This document shows, one piece after another, positions 42,723 through 55,265 of a stretch of 64,000 nt of DNA; positions within the stretch are counted from its first letter, which is position 1; the number at the start of each line of letters is the position of its first letter. Origin of the DNA: Prorocentrum cordatum (Eukaryota > Sar > Dinophyceae > Prorocentrales > Prorocentraceae); contig CAUYUJ010017791.1 in the NCBI GenBank assembly GCA_963575745.1, positions 5,001-69,000 on the forward strand, in the 5' to 3' direction. The notes below the pieces were generated by a model that saw only the letters and a list, made by a program, of their open reading frames with translations, was not told the DNA's origin and ran no database searches. Both the position numbers and the translations under genes were made by a program.

Positions 42723-43545
42723 AGCTGTCCCCTCCCCCTGCTCCCCCCCGCCCTGCCCGTGCTTTTTGCGTCGCGGCGCGGCAGGGGCAGTCCGCTCGCG
42801 CGCTCCAAGCTGCCAAGGGAGCTCGGCAAGCTCGTGGGCCGGCTGCCAGAGACGGACCGGGCAGAAGACAGGGCGATTGGGGATCGATGCATCCCCCCTA
42901 TGCCGTATCGCCCCCTATCGTTGCCCCTGAAGTTTTTGGCCTGGCGCCGAACATCCCCGGCGACGCCTCCGGTGGCCGCCCCTGGCGCACCTCGGAGGCG
43001 CCAAGGAGGGGCGCCCGGCGCCGACGTCAAGCGATCCGCGCCGACCCGCCGCCGACCTCCGAGAAGGAACGTTTGTGCAGCGTGACCCTCTGGTGGCACG
43101 GCCGCAGAAGACAGGATGACGAGGGCACTCGCCACGGCAAGGCTTCCAGGACGAGCGCGCCGGAGCGGCCGGCCGAGGTTGAAGAGTGACCGACATCCGA
43201 CGCCGTGTTTTTGTGTGCGCCGTGGCTCCTCAGTGGTGATGGGCATCTGGGGGCCGAGGCATCCCCGCGAGTGCAGTTGCTTACAGTCGGGTTCCATTAG
43301 TAGGTCGGCCCTGCGAAGTCAAGGGTGCTCTTGTGTCCTGTGCATCGCGCGTCGTGTCCTCTGCGGCCGAAGGGCAGGGTACCCTTGCGTCCTGTGGTTC
43401 TGGAGGCCATGTTGCCGTCGGAAGAGTCTTGTGTCCTGTCGCGCGCCCTGTGCGCAATAACCCGCCTGTACCCGCAGATATCAGCTGGCATTCGGCCCAT
43501 TCCGCCACCGTGCCTGGGTCGTGTGTGATAGGCCTCTAGGATGTT
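42723..43545. other. Unresolved stretch, one possible exon
   Basis: A GC3-rich frame at about 42793-42865 reads LARSKLPRELGKLVGRLPET and could be an exon of the gene begun near 40566; this is weak. 43250-43365 is the dispersed repeat shared with 26395-26505. Two TGTCCTGTG-type repeats occur at 43330-43445. Confidence 0.3.
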
Positions 43546-43549
43546 CGCC

Positions 43550-45960
43550 GGGATGTCGCTGGCGGCCTCTCGGGGGCCTCTGGGGAGCCGTTTTGATGCC
43601 TCTTGGGCCTTTTTGGGGCCTCTTGGGGCGTCTTGGGGCCTCTTGGGGGTCTCTTCGGCCTCGTGAGGGCCTCTTGTGGCCTCCTTGACTCTCTTGGGCA
43701 GTCTTGGGCGCCACGTCTTGGGATCTTGGGGCCCTCTTGGGGCCCTCTTGGGGCCCCTTCTGCGGGCCTCTTGGGGCGGCTTTGAGGGCCTCTTGGACCG
43801 TCCTGGAGCGTCGGGAGCTCGAGAAGTCGAGTAACCCCCAAACATTGAAACACCTAAGGGACATCAACGACTCCTCTCGCTTCGCGGGGTGCACGTCCGG
43901 AGCACGTACAGTCCAGTCGTTATTGTGCCTCGTGGCAGCCTTGGGGGCCTCGTGGGAGCCTCTTAGGGTCCTCTTGGGGCCTCTTTGGGGCTTCTTTGGG
44001 GCCTCTTGGGGCTTCCCGCGGACGTTTTGGGCCGTCGTGAGGCGCTCTTACGCCGTCTGGCCCCTTCGGAGGCCATCTTGGAGGCCCCTCGCGGCCGCCT
44101 TGGGGCTCTGTTGGGGTCCTCGTTGGCCGTCTTGGGGGCCTCTTGGACCGTCTTGGGGGCCTCTTTTGGCCGTCTCGGGGGTCGTCTTGGGGCCTTCTTG
44201 GACGCTGCTTGGGCCGTCATGGCCCTCTGAGAGCCGAAAAAGGCGAGAACGCCGAAATCCTACAAAAACAAATTGAAAATTTATGATGTTGGCTTCTGGA
44301 GGCGCTCGTTGGGGTCCTCTTGGGGCCATCTTGGGCCGTCTTTGGGGCCTCATGGGCCGTCTTGGGGCCATCTTGGGCCGTCTTGGGGCCGTCTTGGGCC
44401 GTCTTGGGGCCGTCGAGGGCCGTCTTGGGGCGTCTTGGAGTCCCAAGAGGCCCAAGAGGCAGAATTCGTTGATTTTCCATACGTTTTCGTAGGGTTTGAG
44501 GCCCGGAATGGGGGGGGTCCAGATTTGGTCGACGGTGTGGCGCGGCTGCAGGGGGGGGGTAGGGGGGGAGGTTACCAAGGATACGTTGCATTAAGGCGTT
44601 CGCCGAAAAACGCTGCCACTCAGGCCTCGTGGCAGCCCCTTGGGGGCTTCTTGGAAGCCTCTTGGAAGCCTCTGAGGAGCTTCTTGAGTTTCTTTTGGGC
44701 CTCTTCGGGGCCTCTTGGGGTCACTTGGGGACGTCTTGGGCCGTTGTGGGGCGCTCTTGCACCGTCTGGCCTCCTCGGAGGCCATCTCGGAGGCCTCTCT
44801 TGGGTGCTCCTTTTGGCCGTCTCGGGGCCCTCTCAGGCTGCTCTGGGGCCCCCTTGGGGTCCTCTTGGGCCGCTTTGGGGCCTTCTTGGAGGCTGCTTGG
44901 GCCGTCATGGGCTTGTCAGAGCCGAAAAAGGCGAGAACGCTAAAATCGTTCAAAACCTATTTGAAAATCAATATTTTTGGCCTCTGGAGGCGCTCTTGTG
45001 GGCGTTCTTGGGGCCCTCTTGGGCCGTCTTGGGGGCTTCTTGGGCCATCTTGGGGCCATCTTGGGCCGTCTTGGGGCCGTCTTGGCCCGTCTTGGGGCCA
45101 TCTTGAGCCGTCTTGACGTCGGCGTAGACCCCCAAGATGCCCAAGGGGCCCAAATAATCGGTTTCCCGGAGGTTTATGTAGGTGTTGAAGCCCAGGAGGG
45201 GTCCACCATCTTTGGATCGGTGGATGTGGCGTGGCCTGAAGCGGGGGGTTAGGGGGAGACATAATAATGCAATACAATGCAATACCAAGGAATTATGTAA
45301 TCATTGGATACATAGGATACGTTGCATTAGGGCTTCCGCTCCGCTGCGCGACCTGCCTCCGGCAACACGTCACTTCCGGACGTGGATTCTCTATAGGCTT
45401 ACGCCACATCCGCCGACCCCTCTCGTCTGGACGGGCCTCTTCGAGACAGTTTCGAAGGGTCTTGGGGGCCATTTTGGGGCTTCTTTTGGGCCTCTTGGGG
45501 GCTCCCTTGGGGCCTCTTGGGTGCCTCATGGGGGCCTCTTGGAGCCGCTTGGAGCCTCTTGGGTCCTCCGGAGAGCTTCGTTGGACGAAGCGGTGCTGTC
45601 GTGCAGCTCAAAAGCTAGCCCAGGGAGCCCAGACCGCCCCGGGTGAGTTCAGTCGGGGGCCTCCCCGGGCCGGGGGGGGGGGGGGTCAAAATCCCGGTTT
45701 GGGGTCCCTGGGGGGGATGATGGGGGGGAACAATCTCACACCTAGAGACCCACAAGGTGTCGACGGATTTTTGGCTTCTCGGGGCCCTCTTGGGAAGGTT
45801 CTTGGGGCTCTCTTAGGGCGTCTCGAAACCTCTCTGGCCGTCTTGGGGCCATCTTGGGCGTCTTGGGCCGATCGTGCAATTCGGGGCTTCTTGGACCGTC
45901 TGGGCGGCCTCTTGGGGCCCGCTTGGCTCGTCTTCGGGCGTTCTTGTGCCCGAAGAAGTC
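43550..45960 (+). repeat. CTTGGGGCC satellite with ~690-bp higher-order unit
   Basis: Dense words such as GGGCCTCTTGGGGCCGTCTT throughout. Superimposed is a longer period: GAGCCGAAAAAGGCGAGAAC at 44229 and 44918, and GGATACGTTGCATTA(A/G)GG near 44578 and 45314. Each unit thus has a satellite part, a short AT-rich segment (AATTGAAAATTTATGATG) and a unique G-rich segment. Frames of ~100-280 residues rich in GPSWGxLG arise from the repeat. Confidence 0.9.
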
Positions 45961-46119
45961 ACGCGACAAGCCGCGACGCACGCGAGAAGCCCTGGAAGAT
46001 TTGAGAAATTGGAGTCGGGGCCGTCGAAAGAACCTTCAGGATTGAAAAATGAGGCTTAAGGGATTAGGCAACGGACTTGGGGACATCCGACATCACGCCA
46101 CGGGGGCACGATGGCAGCT

Positions 46120-46232
46120 CCAGCGTCGTGGTTTTTGTCGCGCCATGGGCCCCTATAGGTCTATACCCCTTCCCAGGGACCTGTTCTTCATCCCGAGTGG
46201 TTTTTGACGACCCTGGGACCAGGCAAGGGCCC
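46120..46232 (+). repeat. Family C dispersed repeat
   Basis: CCCTTCCCAGGGACCTGTTC, TTCATCCCGAGTGGTTTTTG, ACGACCCTGGGACC, GGGCCCTTGGAGG. Confidence 0.85.
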
Positions 46233-46329
46233 TTGGAGGCCGAACGCTGCCAGAGCCAGGATGCCCCCTCCTTCCTGCTCCAGGATGCCCCCTCCTTCCT
46301 GCTCCATGGTCCTCTGAGGAGAGGGTAGG

Positions 46330-46428
46330 AGTTGGTGATGATGATGCTGCTGCTGCTAATGATGGTGATCCTGGTGGTGGTGGTGGTGATTCTGTTGGTG
46401 ATGCTGTTGCTGGCGATAAGGATACTGG

Positions 46429-46484
<56 letters not shown>

Positions 46485-47528
46485 CCAATGATGTTGGTGG
46501 TGGTGATGATGATGACGGTGATGCTGCTGATGATGATGATGCGGATGGTGATGATAATGCTTATGCACATGATGCTGATGTTGATGTTTATCATGTTGAT
46601 GATGGTGGTGCTGCTGCTTGGGATGATAACGATGCTGGTGCGATGAGGATAACGACGAGGACGATGCTGTTGGTGATGGTGATGGTGATGCTGCTGCTGA
46701 TGGTGATATACATGATGATGCTGATGATGCTGCTGCTGATGGTGATGCTGATGATTATGTTGATGATGGCGTTGATGTTAATTATGATGCTGACGCTGAT
46801 GTTGATGTTGATGATGCTGATGATTACGACGACGACGAGCACGAAAACGATGCCGATGACGACGACGATGACGATGATGATGATGCTGATGATCATGCTG
46901 TTTCTGCTTATGATGATGCTGACGATGATGATAACGATGATGATGATCATGGTGATGCTGCTGATGATGACGCTGACGATGCTGATGCTGCTTACGAGGA
47001 TGACGATGCTCTTGAGGGTGATGATGATGCTGCTGATGATGATGACGATTATGATGATGCTGCTGATGATGATGCTGATGATGCTGCTGACGATGATGTT
47101 GGTGGTCGTCGTAATCATGATGATGCTGATGCTGCCGATGATCATGCTTATGATGATACGGAAGCTGAGGCTGATGATGTTGATGATGCTGAGGAGGAGG
47201 AGGAGGAGCAGGGAGAGGATGAGGATGAAGATGATACTGCTTATCCTGGTGATTATTACTATGATGGTGATGGTGGTAATGATGATTAGGATGCTGATGA
47301 TGATGCTGATGATGATGATGACGATGATGATGACGATGATGCTGACGATGCTTATGATGCTGATGTCGATGATGCTGATGATGATGCTGATGATGTTGAT
47401 GCTGATGATGATGATGCTGATGATGGTAATGCTGATGACGATGATGCTGATGATGCTAATTCTGATGATGGTACTGATGATGATGACGACGATGATGATG
47501 ATGATGTTGATTTTGATGATGATGAATC

Positions 47529-47572
<44 letters not shown>

Positions 47573-47585
47573 GCGGTGGCTGATT

Positions 47586-47624
<39 letters not shown>

Positions 47625-47760
47625 CTGATGCTGTTGCTGCTGATGATGTTGATGAGGATGAGGATGAGGATGAGGATTAGGATGAGGATGATGATGAGGA
47701 TGAGGATGAGGATGAGGATGATGATGACGATGATGATGATGATGATGCTGATGCTGATGC

Positions 47761-47822
<62 letters not shown>

Positions 47823-47880
47823 ATATCTTGTGATGGCGGTGATGATTACGATGCTGATGATGCTGATGACGATAAGGAGG
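46330..47880 (+). repeat. ATG/GCT microsatellite, ~1.5 kb
   Basis: Interrupted GATGATGCTGATGATG array, the longest simple repeat here; purest runs at 46430-46480, 47530-47570, 47585-47620 and 47765-47820. Open in several frames on both strands (poly-Met, poly-Asp, poly-His, poly-Ile), which is compositional. Confidence 0.95.
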
Positions 47881-48224
47881 AGGAGGATGAGGAGGAGAAG
47901 CGGAGGCGGAGTAGAGGACGGATAGGAGGGAGTGGGGGAGGAGGATATTCGCAGATTTCTTTGTCTCACGCAAACCCGCGTTCCCAGAGATCCTCATCGT
48001 TTGCCCGGGGTAAGGTGTTTTGTGTTTTTTGCCCCACCTCCAGTTCGGTGGTCCCGGGGCCTGGTGACGGCTCTCGGAGGCCGAGCTGGAGGGAGCACGT
48101 CCGCTTTGAGACAACGAGATCGAGATTCGGTCTCCCTTCGTCCTGCTCCATGATCCGCCTCCCTCCACGGTGGCGGGGCGAACGCGTGCCCATTCACGGT
48201 CCATCCTCGCTCTTGGAGCCTCGA

Positions 48225-48560
48225 ACTCATACCTTCGATCCCGGGTCCTACATCTCTGGCCCTCGAGCTCAGATCCGCGGCCCTCGATCCTCGAGCGCAG
48301 ACCCTCGACCCTCGCTTTCGGACCCTCGATCCGCGATCCTCGATCCTCGATCTCAGATCCTCGATCCTCGACCCGCGATCCTCGATCCCCGATCTCAGAT
48401 CCTCGATCCTCGCTCTCGGACCCTCGACCCCGGATCCTCGAGGCTCGACCTCAGATCCTCGATCCTCGATCCTCGATCTCGATCCTCGATCCTCGATCTC
48501 AGATTTTCGATCCTCGCTCTCGGACCCTCGACCCCGGATCCTCGAGGCTCGACCTCGGCC
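48225..48560 (+). repeat. GATCCTC minisatellite
   Basis: Short units GATCCTCGATC and CGGACCCTCGACCC interleaved; two ~90-bp higher-order copies include TCGCTCTCGGACCCTCGACC, CCGGATCCTCGAGGCTCGAC (48409-48450 and 48510-48555). Confidence 0.9.
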
Positions 48561-48649
48561 CCTGCTCCCTCCGGGGGCGGAGGCCCCCAAACGGGGCGGT
48601 GGCCACGCCGTGCGGTGAGTCGGTGGGGATTCGGGGTCACCGCACGGTT

Positions 48650-49275
48650 TTTGGGAGGAGGAGGAGGGGGAGGAGGAGGAGGAGGGGGAGGAGGAGAAAG
48701 AGGAGGGAGGAGGAGGAGGAGGAGGAGGAGGGGGAGGAGCACCCCCCTCCCCCCCTTCAACTCCCGGTGGTGGTGGCGGAAAGCAGGCCCCGCGGGCGCC
48801 TGCGGCCCGACCCAGCGCGGCCGGCTCGCGCCGCCCTCGCGCCGCCCTCGCGCCCGTCTCTCAGGACGTCTCGGGCGACAGGGGCCTCCAGGATCCCGAC
48901 ACCGTGCGGGGGGATCTCGAGGTCACCGCACGTTGTGTCACCGCACCGCTTCGGGACATCACATCCCTCCATGGGGCGGAGGCCCCGAGCCCCTGGGCAT
49001 TGGGGGGGCTCCGAGGCCCCGACGCCCGCGCCTCGTGCAACGCGAAGCAGTGGGGCGGCTCCATCCAGCGGCAGGCCGCCGCGGCGGCCCGCGGGAGGGC
49101 GTCGGGCGCGGGGCGGCAGGAACCTCGGCTCGGCGTGAGGAGTAGGAGGAGGAGGAGGAGGAGGAGGAGGAGGAGGAGGAGGAGGAGGAGGAGGAGGAGG
49201 GGGAGGAGGGGGAGGAGGGGGAGGAGGAGGATCGTGGAGGAGGAGGAGGAGGAGGAGGATCGTGGAGGAGGATCC
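48650..49275 (+). repeat. Two GAG runs flanking a unique G+C-rich segment
   Basis: GAG at 48655-48740 and 49139-49270. The intervening 48770-49135 is unique; a short GGGGATCTCGAGGTCACCGC-type word recurs at 48620-48645 and 48905-48935. A second GAG sub-duplication (AGGATCGTGGAGGAGGAGG) is present at 49226-49272. Confidence 0.85.
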
Positions 49276-49474
49276 CGCGCCGCCGCTTCTGGCCCACGTT
49301 GTCCACGTGGGAGTCCCCGTCCCAGGCATGATCGCGCCGTGAAAGTATCGGAGGTTGGGGGGTGAGATCGAAGTGGAACGGAGAGCCCCCCACCGGGAAA
49401 TCGGTTTCGGTTTCGTGTTCGTGTCGTGCGTGCGGGCGGGGCGAAGCTGCGTGCGCGGGCGAAAGGAATTCATT

Positions 49475-50050
49475 TTGCTGTCGCTAGTGGTTTGCCAACA
49501 CAAATGTTTCCCCCGCCCTCGCGTGTCAAGCGGTGGCCCGCATTGTCCCGTCGGTTGCCCGCCGTTGTCCTGTCTGTCGCTGGTGGTTCGCCAAAATAAA
49601 AGTTCCCCCCGCCGGCGCTTATCAAGCGGTGGCCCGCATTGTCCCGTCGGTTCCCCGCCGTTGTCCTGTCTGTCGCTAGTGGTTCGCCAACATAAATGTT
49701 TCCCCCGCCAGCGCGTGTCAAGCGGTGGCCCGCATTGTCCCGTTGGTTGCCCGCCGTTGTCCTGTCTTTCGCTAGTGGTTCGCCAACATAAATGTTTCCC
49801 CCGCTGGCGCGTGTCAAGCGGTGGCCCGCATTGTCCCGTCGGTTGCCCGCCGTTGTCCTGTCTGTCGCTGGTGGTTCGCCAACATAAATGTTTCCCCCGC
49901 CGGCGCGTGTCAAGTGGTATCCCGCATTGTCCCGTCGGTCGCCCGCCGTTGTCCTGTCTGTCGCTAGTGGTTCGCCAATATAAATGTTTCCCCCGCCGGC
50001 GCGTGTCAAGCGGTAGCCCGCATTGTCCCGTCGGTCGCCCGCCGTTGTCC
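49475..50050 (+). repeat. 97-bp satellite, six units
   Basis: Near-identical units of about 97 bp: CGCTAGTGGTTCGCCAACAT, AAATGTTTCCCCCGCCGGCG, CGTGTCAAGCGGTGGCCCGC, ATTGTCCCGTCGGTTGCCCG, CCGTTGTCCTGTCTGT. Recent homogenised array; the last half-unit reappears at 50367-50403 and 50728-50752 inside the next array. Confidence 0.95.
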
Positions 50051-50052
50051 TG

Positions 50053-50730
50053 TCGTGAGATCGATAGTGAGATCGATAGTGAGATCGATCGTGAAATTGA
50101 TAGTGACACCGAAAGTGAGATCGATAGTGAGACCGAATGTGAGACCGAATGTTGGATCGATAGTGAGATCGATAGTGAGATCGATAGCGAGATCGATCGT
50201 GGAATTGATAGTGGCACCGGAAGTGAGATCGATTGTGAGATCGAATGTGAGATCGATAGTGGGATCGATAGTGAGATCGGTTGTGAGAGCGATTGTGAGA
50301 TCGATAGTTAGATCGACTGTGAGATCGATAGTGAGACCGATTATGAGACGGATTGAAAGATCGAGCCCGCATTGTCCCGTCGGTGGCCCGTCGGTGTCCT
50401 GTCGTGAGATCGATAGTGAGATCGATCGTGAGATCGATAGTGAGATCGATGGTGACATCGATAATGAGATCGATAGTGAGACCGATAGTGAGATCGATTG
50501 TGACATCGATTGTGATATCGATTGAGATCAATAGTGAGACCGAATGTGAGATCGATCGTGAGATCGATAGTGAGATATATTGTGAGATCCATAGTCTGAT
50601 AGTGGGATCGATAGTGACATCGATGGTGAGATCGATGGTGACATCGATTGTGAGACCGAATGTGAGACCGAATGTTGGATCGATAGTGAGATCGATACTG
50701 AGATCGATAGTGAGATCGATCGTGAAATCA
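50053..50730 (+). repeat. 12-bp GAGATCGATAGT minisatellite
   Basis: About 50 units of GAGATCGATAGT with variants (GAGATCGATCGT, GAGACCGAATGT). Interrupted once by a half-unit of the 97-bp satellite. Each unit contains the palindrome ATCGAT. Confidence 0.95.
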
Positions 50731-51300
50731 CCATTGTCCCGCCGGTTGCCCATCATGTTTTTTTTGCATCACGGTTGCTCATCATTGTCCCGCAGGTTGC
50801 TCATCATGGTTGCTCATCATGGCTGCTCATCATGGGACACCATCATGGTTGCTCATCATGTGACACCTTCTCTTGCTTCTCCTCCTCGTATCCTTAATTT
50901 TAAACTCTAACCTAATTCTTTAGATCTTTAGTTCGGCTCAAGGGCTCAGCCCATGCGACGCAAGTCGGTCAGCTCGTCGCCTTTTTGCTAGAACGGAGGC
51001 TCGATTGCCATTCATCGCCTCCCTCCTCCTCTCCTCCCTCCTCTGAGGATGGCGGCCACTTTCATTTGGTATCATGCGCCGGGGGGTGCCGTTCTTGGGC
51101 CACTTAGTCGTCAGAGGACAAATAAATGCCGTCATTTATTGCCCATGCCGTCCTTCCAGTCCCCCCGCCACGTCATCCACACCATCATCGGCCGTCAGCA
51201 CCACATTCACCACAGTTGTCGTCATGAGCCCCCCCCCTCCCCCCCCCCCACAACCTCCTTATCACCCGCAGGGTGGTAGTATAGGTATGCAATTGTGAGT
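50731..51300. other. Non-genic stretch
   Basis: CATCATGGTTGCTCATCATG repeats at 50765-50860, then unique sequence without a recognised gene. Confidence 0.5.
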
Positions 51301-51309
51301 GCGCAGTTG

Positions 51310-51605
51310 CGAGCATCGTGTTCGGTGGAGCTCCCCATGGGGCCACGAGACGTGTGAGCGTTGTGCCGAAATGGGTGGCGGGGACGCCTGCGAACGGTGC
51401 CACTGGGACCTTGGGTGGAGTTCCCTACGGGGCCACGAAGCATGTGAAGGGTGTGCCGAAATGAATGGCGGCGGGGACGCATGCGAACTGCGCCAGTTGG
51501 ACCTTCGGTGGAGCTCTCCACGGGGCTGGGCCACGAAGCGCGTGAGGGGTGTGCCGAAACGGGTGGCGGGGACGCCTGCGAACGGTGCCACTCGGCGGTG
51601 AGGAC
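51310..51605 (-). repeat. ~85-bp satellite array, copy 3, inverted
   Basis: Reverse complement of the satellite at 3575-4605: GGAGCTCCCCATGGGGCCAC, GAGACGTGTGAG, GTGCCGAAATGGGTGGCGGG. Three to four units. Confidence 0.9.
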
Positions 51606-53020
51606 CTCCACCTCACTTCGCTGTGAAGCAGGAAGCCATGACGGACGGTTTTTTCTGTTTTTTCGGCCTCTGGGGGTCCTCGCTGGGCTCCGACGGGGTC
51701 CCAGACTTGTGGGGGCCCATGCTGCGACGCCAATCGCGGCGTCCGATGTGTGGGGGGACGCGTAACTGCATTCAGCCAGTGTTGTCAGGATGAGTCCCTC
51801 TCAGGGGCATCGTTAGGGGGGGGACCTGCCCAGGGGGGGATGCATCGGCCCCCAGTCGCCCATTCATCGCCGATGGGGGCCCGATGGCCTACCCCGCTGG
51901 GGACAGTGCGGATTCGCCATCGGGGGCCTAAGTACCGCTGATCAATGGGCGATGTATCCGCGATAGCAGCTCGATGTTCCCCTCTGGAGCTGGTCCCCCA
52001 AACCTTCCCCGTCAGAGGAGCAGCATCTGCTCTCCAGGGGGCCATGAGGAGGTGCAACTTTCCAAGGGTGCCCTGGCATCCTTTCAGAGGAAGCTGTGTG
52101 GTCCCGCAGACAGGTTGTTCTTCCAGACCTGCTGGTCTGTGTGTCGGGGAGTCACCGCTACCACAGTTTTCCTTCTAGTTTTTTTCGCAACCGTCAGCAG
52201 GTGTACTACCAGGGCCTACCCGTGACTCTGAGAAGGTTTGACCCCTCTCGCTTGCTCCCTCGGCGCGCCAGTGAGCTTGCGAGCACGGCCGGGACTCGGA
52301 TGGCTCTGTTGGCTCGGGGGCCTTGAGCTGAGACGGGGGTCAATGCAAACGGGGATCAGCCAGAGCGCCCGATCTTGCAGGAGCCTGCAGGGCCAGGGTC
52401 GCATTGACCCGGGTTTGGGTGCAGGATCCTGCAGGATCTTGCGGGATCCTTCGCATTGACCCGGGTTTGGGTGCAGGACCTTGCAGGATTCTGCAAGGGT
52501 TGGCCGACCTGGGTCTGGACTGATCCGGGTCAGGAGATCCCCGATTGGCAGCGGGCCGAGCGCTGGAGGCGCAGCAGACTGGGGCGGCTCTCGTGGCTCC
52601 AGGAGGCACATCTGTGGTGCCATCCGGCAGAGTCCAACGTACCCTGCTCCAGTACGGGGCGCTCCAGAAGGAGCTCTTCGCCCGCCAGAGATCGAGGCGT
52701 TGCCGTCGATTCCTCTGCCAGGGGCGGCGGAAGGCTGGCGTCCGGCTGCGGAAGTCAAACGAGGCCGCCTCCGCCAGCGGAAGCAGGGGGAAGGGTGGCG
52801 GAAGGCGGCGGAAGCCCCACCCAAGAAATGACACCTTTTGGGGGGGGTCAGGCTTTCATGCTGGTCCTGCTTGCCAGGCAGGCGCCCTGAGGCGGTTCTC
52901 ATATTTTTCGGGTGCTTCCTGTTACCCATGGAGCTTGCCACTAAGCGTAGATCAACGTTTGCTCAACCTCCCCTACTCTTCTCTCTCCGCCGCCACCCCC
53001 CCTTGGGTATATGACTATTT
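51606..53020. other. Non-genic stretch with repeats
   Basis: Family D copy (51825-52000) and a ~65-bp tandem repeat (CGCATTGACCCGGGTTTGGG then TGCAGGATCCTGCAGGATC, 52375-52530). A GC3-rich frame at about 52590-52830 has a CPC-free basic composition and no recognised family. Confidence 0.5.
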
Positions 53021-53024
53021 TACC

Positions 53025-54270
53025 GTGCCCGGGCGCGTGCCCGGGTGCCCAGGTGCGTGCCCGGGCGCGTGTCCGGGTGTCCGGGTGTCCGGGTGCCCGG
53101 GCGTCCGGGCGTCCGGGCGTCCGGGTGTCCGGGCGTCCGGGTGTCCGGGTGTCCGGGTTGTCCGGGTGTCCGGGTGTCCGGGTGTCTGGGTGTCCGGGTG
53201 TCCTGGTGCCCGGGTGTCTGGGTGTCCGGGTGCCCGGGTGCCCGGGTGCCCGGGTGTCCGGGTGACCCGCGGGTGTCCGGGTGTCTGGGTGGCCGGGTGT
53301 CCGGCGGGTGTCCGGGTGTCCAGGTGTCCGGGTGTCCAGGTGTCCAGGCGTCCGGGTGCCCGGGTGTCCGGGTGTCCGGGTGCCCGGGTGTCCGGGCGTC
53401 CGGGTGTCCGGGTGTCCGGGCGTCCGGGCGTCCGGGTGTCCGGGTGTCCGGGCGTCCGGGTGTCCGGGTGTCCGGGTGTCCGGTGTCCGGGTGTCCGGGT
53501 AGGTGTCCAGGCGTTCGGGCGTGCGGGTGTCCGGGTGTCCCCCGGGTACCCTGGTGTCCGTCCGGGTGGTGGGTGCCGGGGTGCCCGGGTGCTCGGGTGT
53601 GTCCGGGTGGGGTGGCCGGGTGTCCGGCCGGGTGTGTCCGGGTGTCCGGGTGTCCCGGGGTATCCCGGTGTCTGGGTGCCCGGGTGGGTGCCCGGGTGTC
53701 CGGGTGTCCAGGTGTCCGGGTGTCCGGGTGCCCGGGTGTCCGGGTGCCCGGGTGCCCGGGTGCCCGGGTGTCCGGGTGTCCGGGTGTCCGGGTGTGCGGG
53801 TGTCCGGGTGTCCGGGCGCCCGGGTGTCCGGGTGCCCGGGTGTCCGGGTGCCCGGGTGTCCGGGTGTCCGGGTGCCCGCAGGTGTCCGGGTGTCCGGGCG
53901 TCCGTCCGGGCGGGCGTCCGGGTGTCCGGGTGCCCGGGTGTCCGGGTGTCCGGGTGCCCGGGTGTCCGGGCGCCCGGGTGCCCGGGTGCCTGGGTGTCCG
54001 GGTGCCCGGGTGTCCGGGTGCCCGGGTGTCCGGGTGTCCGGGTGTCCGGGTGTCCGGGTGTCCGGGTGCCCGGGTGCCTGGGTGTCCGGGTGTCCGGGTG
54101 TCCCGGTGTTCGGGTGTCCATGTGTCCGGGTGTCCGGGTGTCCGGGTGCCCGGGTGTCCGGGTGCCCGGGTCTCGGGGTGCCTGGGTGTCCAGGCGTTCG
54201 GGTGTCCGGGTGTCCGGGTGTCCGGGTGTCCGGACGTCTGGGTGTCCAGGTGTCCGGGCGCCCTGTTGCG
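53025..54270 (+). repeat. 8-bp GGGTGTCC minisatellite, array 1
   Basis: About 155 units of GGGTGTCC, GGGTGCCC and GGGCGTCC. As 8 is not a multiple of 3 and no stop arises, all frames stay open on both strands (repeats of GCPGVRVS and HPDTRTPG); this produces a 581-codon frame that I do not accept as a gene. Confidence 0.97.
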
Positions 54271-54369
54271 ACAGCGTTCAGGCTCCCTGATGCCCCAATG
54301 CGAAAGTGTATGTAGGCCCGGTTACAAAAATGAGTATAGAACACCAGAGAAAAGAAACAATCATATTTG

Positions 54370-55265
54370 TTGTTGTCATGGGGCTATAAGGCCATTGAGC
54401 TATGGGGCTGTATCGCAACATGGAAGCATGGCAAATTATAGGGATATAGGGCTATTGGGCCATCGGGCTATAGGGATATTTGGCTATAGGGCTATAAGGT
54501 ATATAAAGCTATAGGGCTGTAGGGCCATAGGGCTAACGGGCTGTAGGTCTATGGGGGTATAGGGCCATAGGGCTATATGGCTAAATGGCTATAGCGTTAT
54601 TTGCCTATGGGGCTAGAGGACTCTAGCGCTATATGGCTAGAATGTTATAGGGCTATCGAGCTATAGGGTTATGGGGCTGTAGGGCTAGGGCTATAGGGCT
54701 ATAGGGCTGTAGGACTATGGGGCTATGGGGCTATAGGGCTATATGGTATAGGGCTATAGGGCTATACGGCTATAGGGCTATGGAATTATAGGGCTAATTG
54801 GCTGTAGGGCTGTAGGGCTATAGGGCTGTAGAGGTATAGGGCTATGGGGTTCTAGGGATATAGGGCTATGGGGCAACAGGGCTGGCGGGCTATAGGGCTA
54901 TAGGGCTGCATAACTATAGGGCTATAGGGCTATAGGGCTATAGGGCTACAGGGCTATAGGGCTATACGGGCAAAGGGCTATAGGGCTATAGGGCTACAGG
55001 GCTATCGGGCTATAGGGCTATAAGTCTATATGGGCTATTGTGCTATATGGCTATAGGGATATCGTGCCATATGGCTATAGGGCTATAAGGCTATAGGGCT
55101 ATAAGGCTTGAGGGCTTTTGGACTATAGGGCGATAGGGCTATAGGGCTAGAGGGCTATAGGGCTGATTGGCTATTTGGCTATTGGGTTTATGGGCAAATT
55201 GGCCTAATGGGACCACTTGGGCTAATTGGATTGATGGAGTTATATGGCTATGGGGCTATAGGGCA
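54370..55265 (+). repeat. 8-bp ATAGGGCT minisatellite
   Basis: About 110 units of ATAGGGCT (GGGCTATA in another phase), with variants CTATGGGG and CTGTAGGG. Much lower G+C than the arrays at each side, yet the same 8-bp period. Confidence 0.95.

Noticed and set aside
43481-45289. Pro/Arg-rich proteins (PRGPQEAPKRP repeats)
   Set aside because: Derived from the CTTGGGGCC satellite; stops and frames vary between units.
46330-47969. Poly-Met, poly-Asp and poly-His open frames
   Set aside because: Pure ATG/GAT/CAT microsatellite; every frame is open.
49475-50050. CRISPR-like array
   Set aside because: The 97-bp units are contiguous with no unique spacers, and the setting is eukaryotic.
52545-54514. 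Very long open frames (up to 581 codons) on both strands
   Set aside because: They follow from an 8-bp repeat without stop codons in any phase; all six frames are open and none has natural amino-acid composition.
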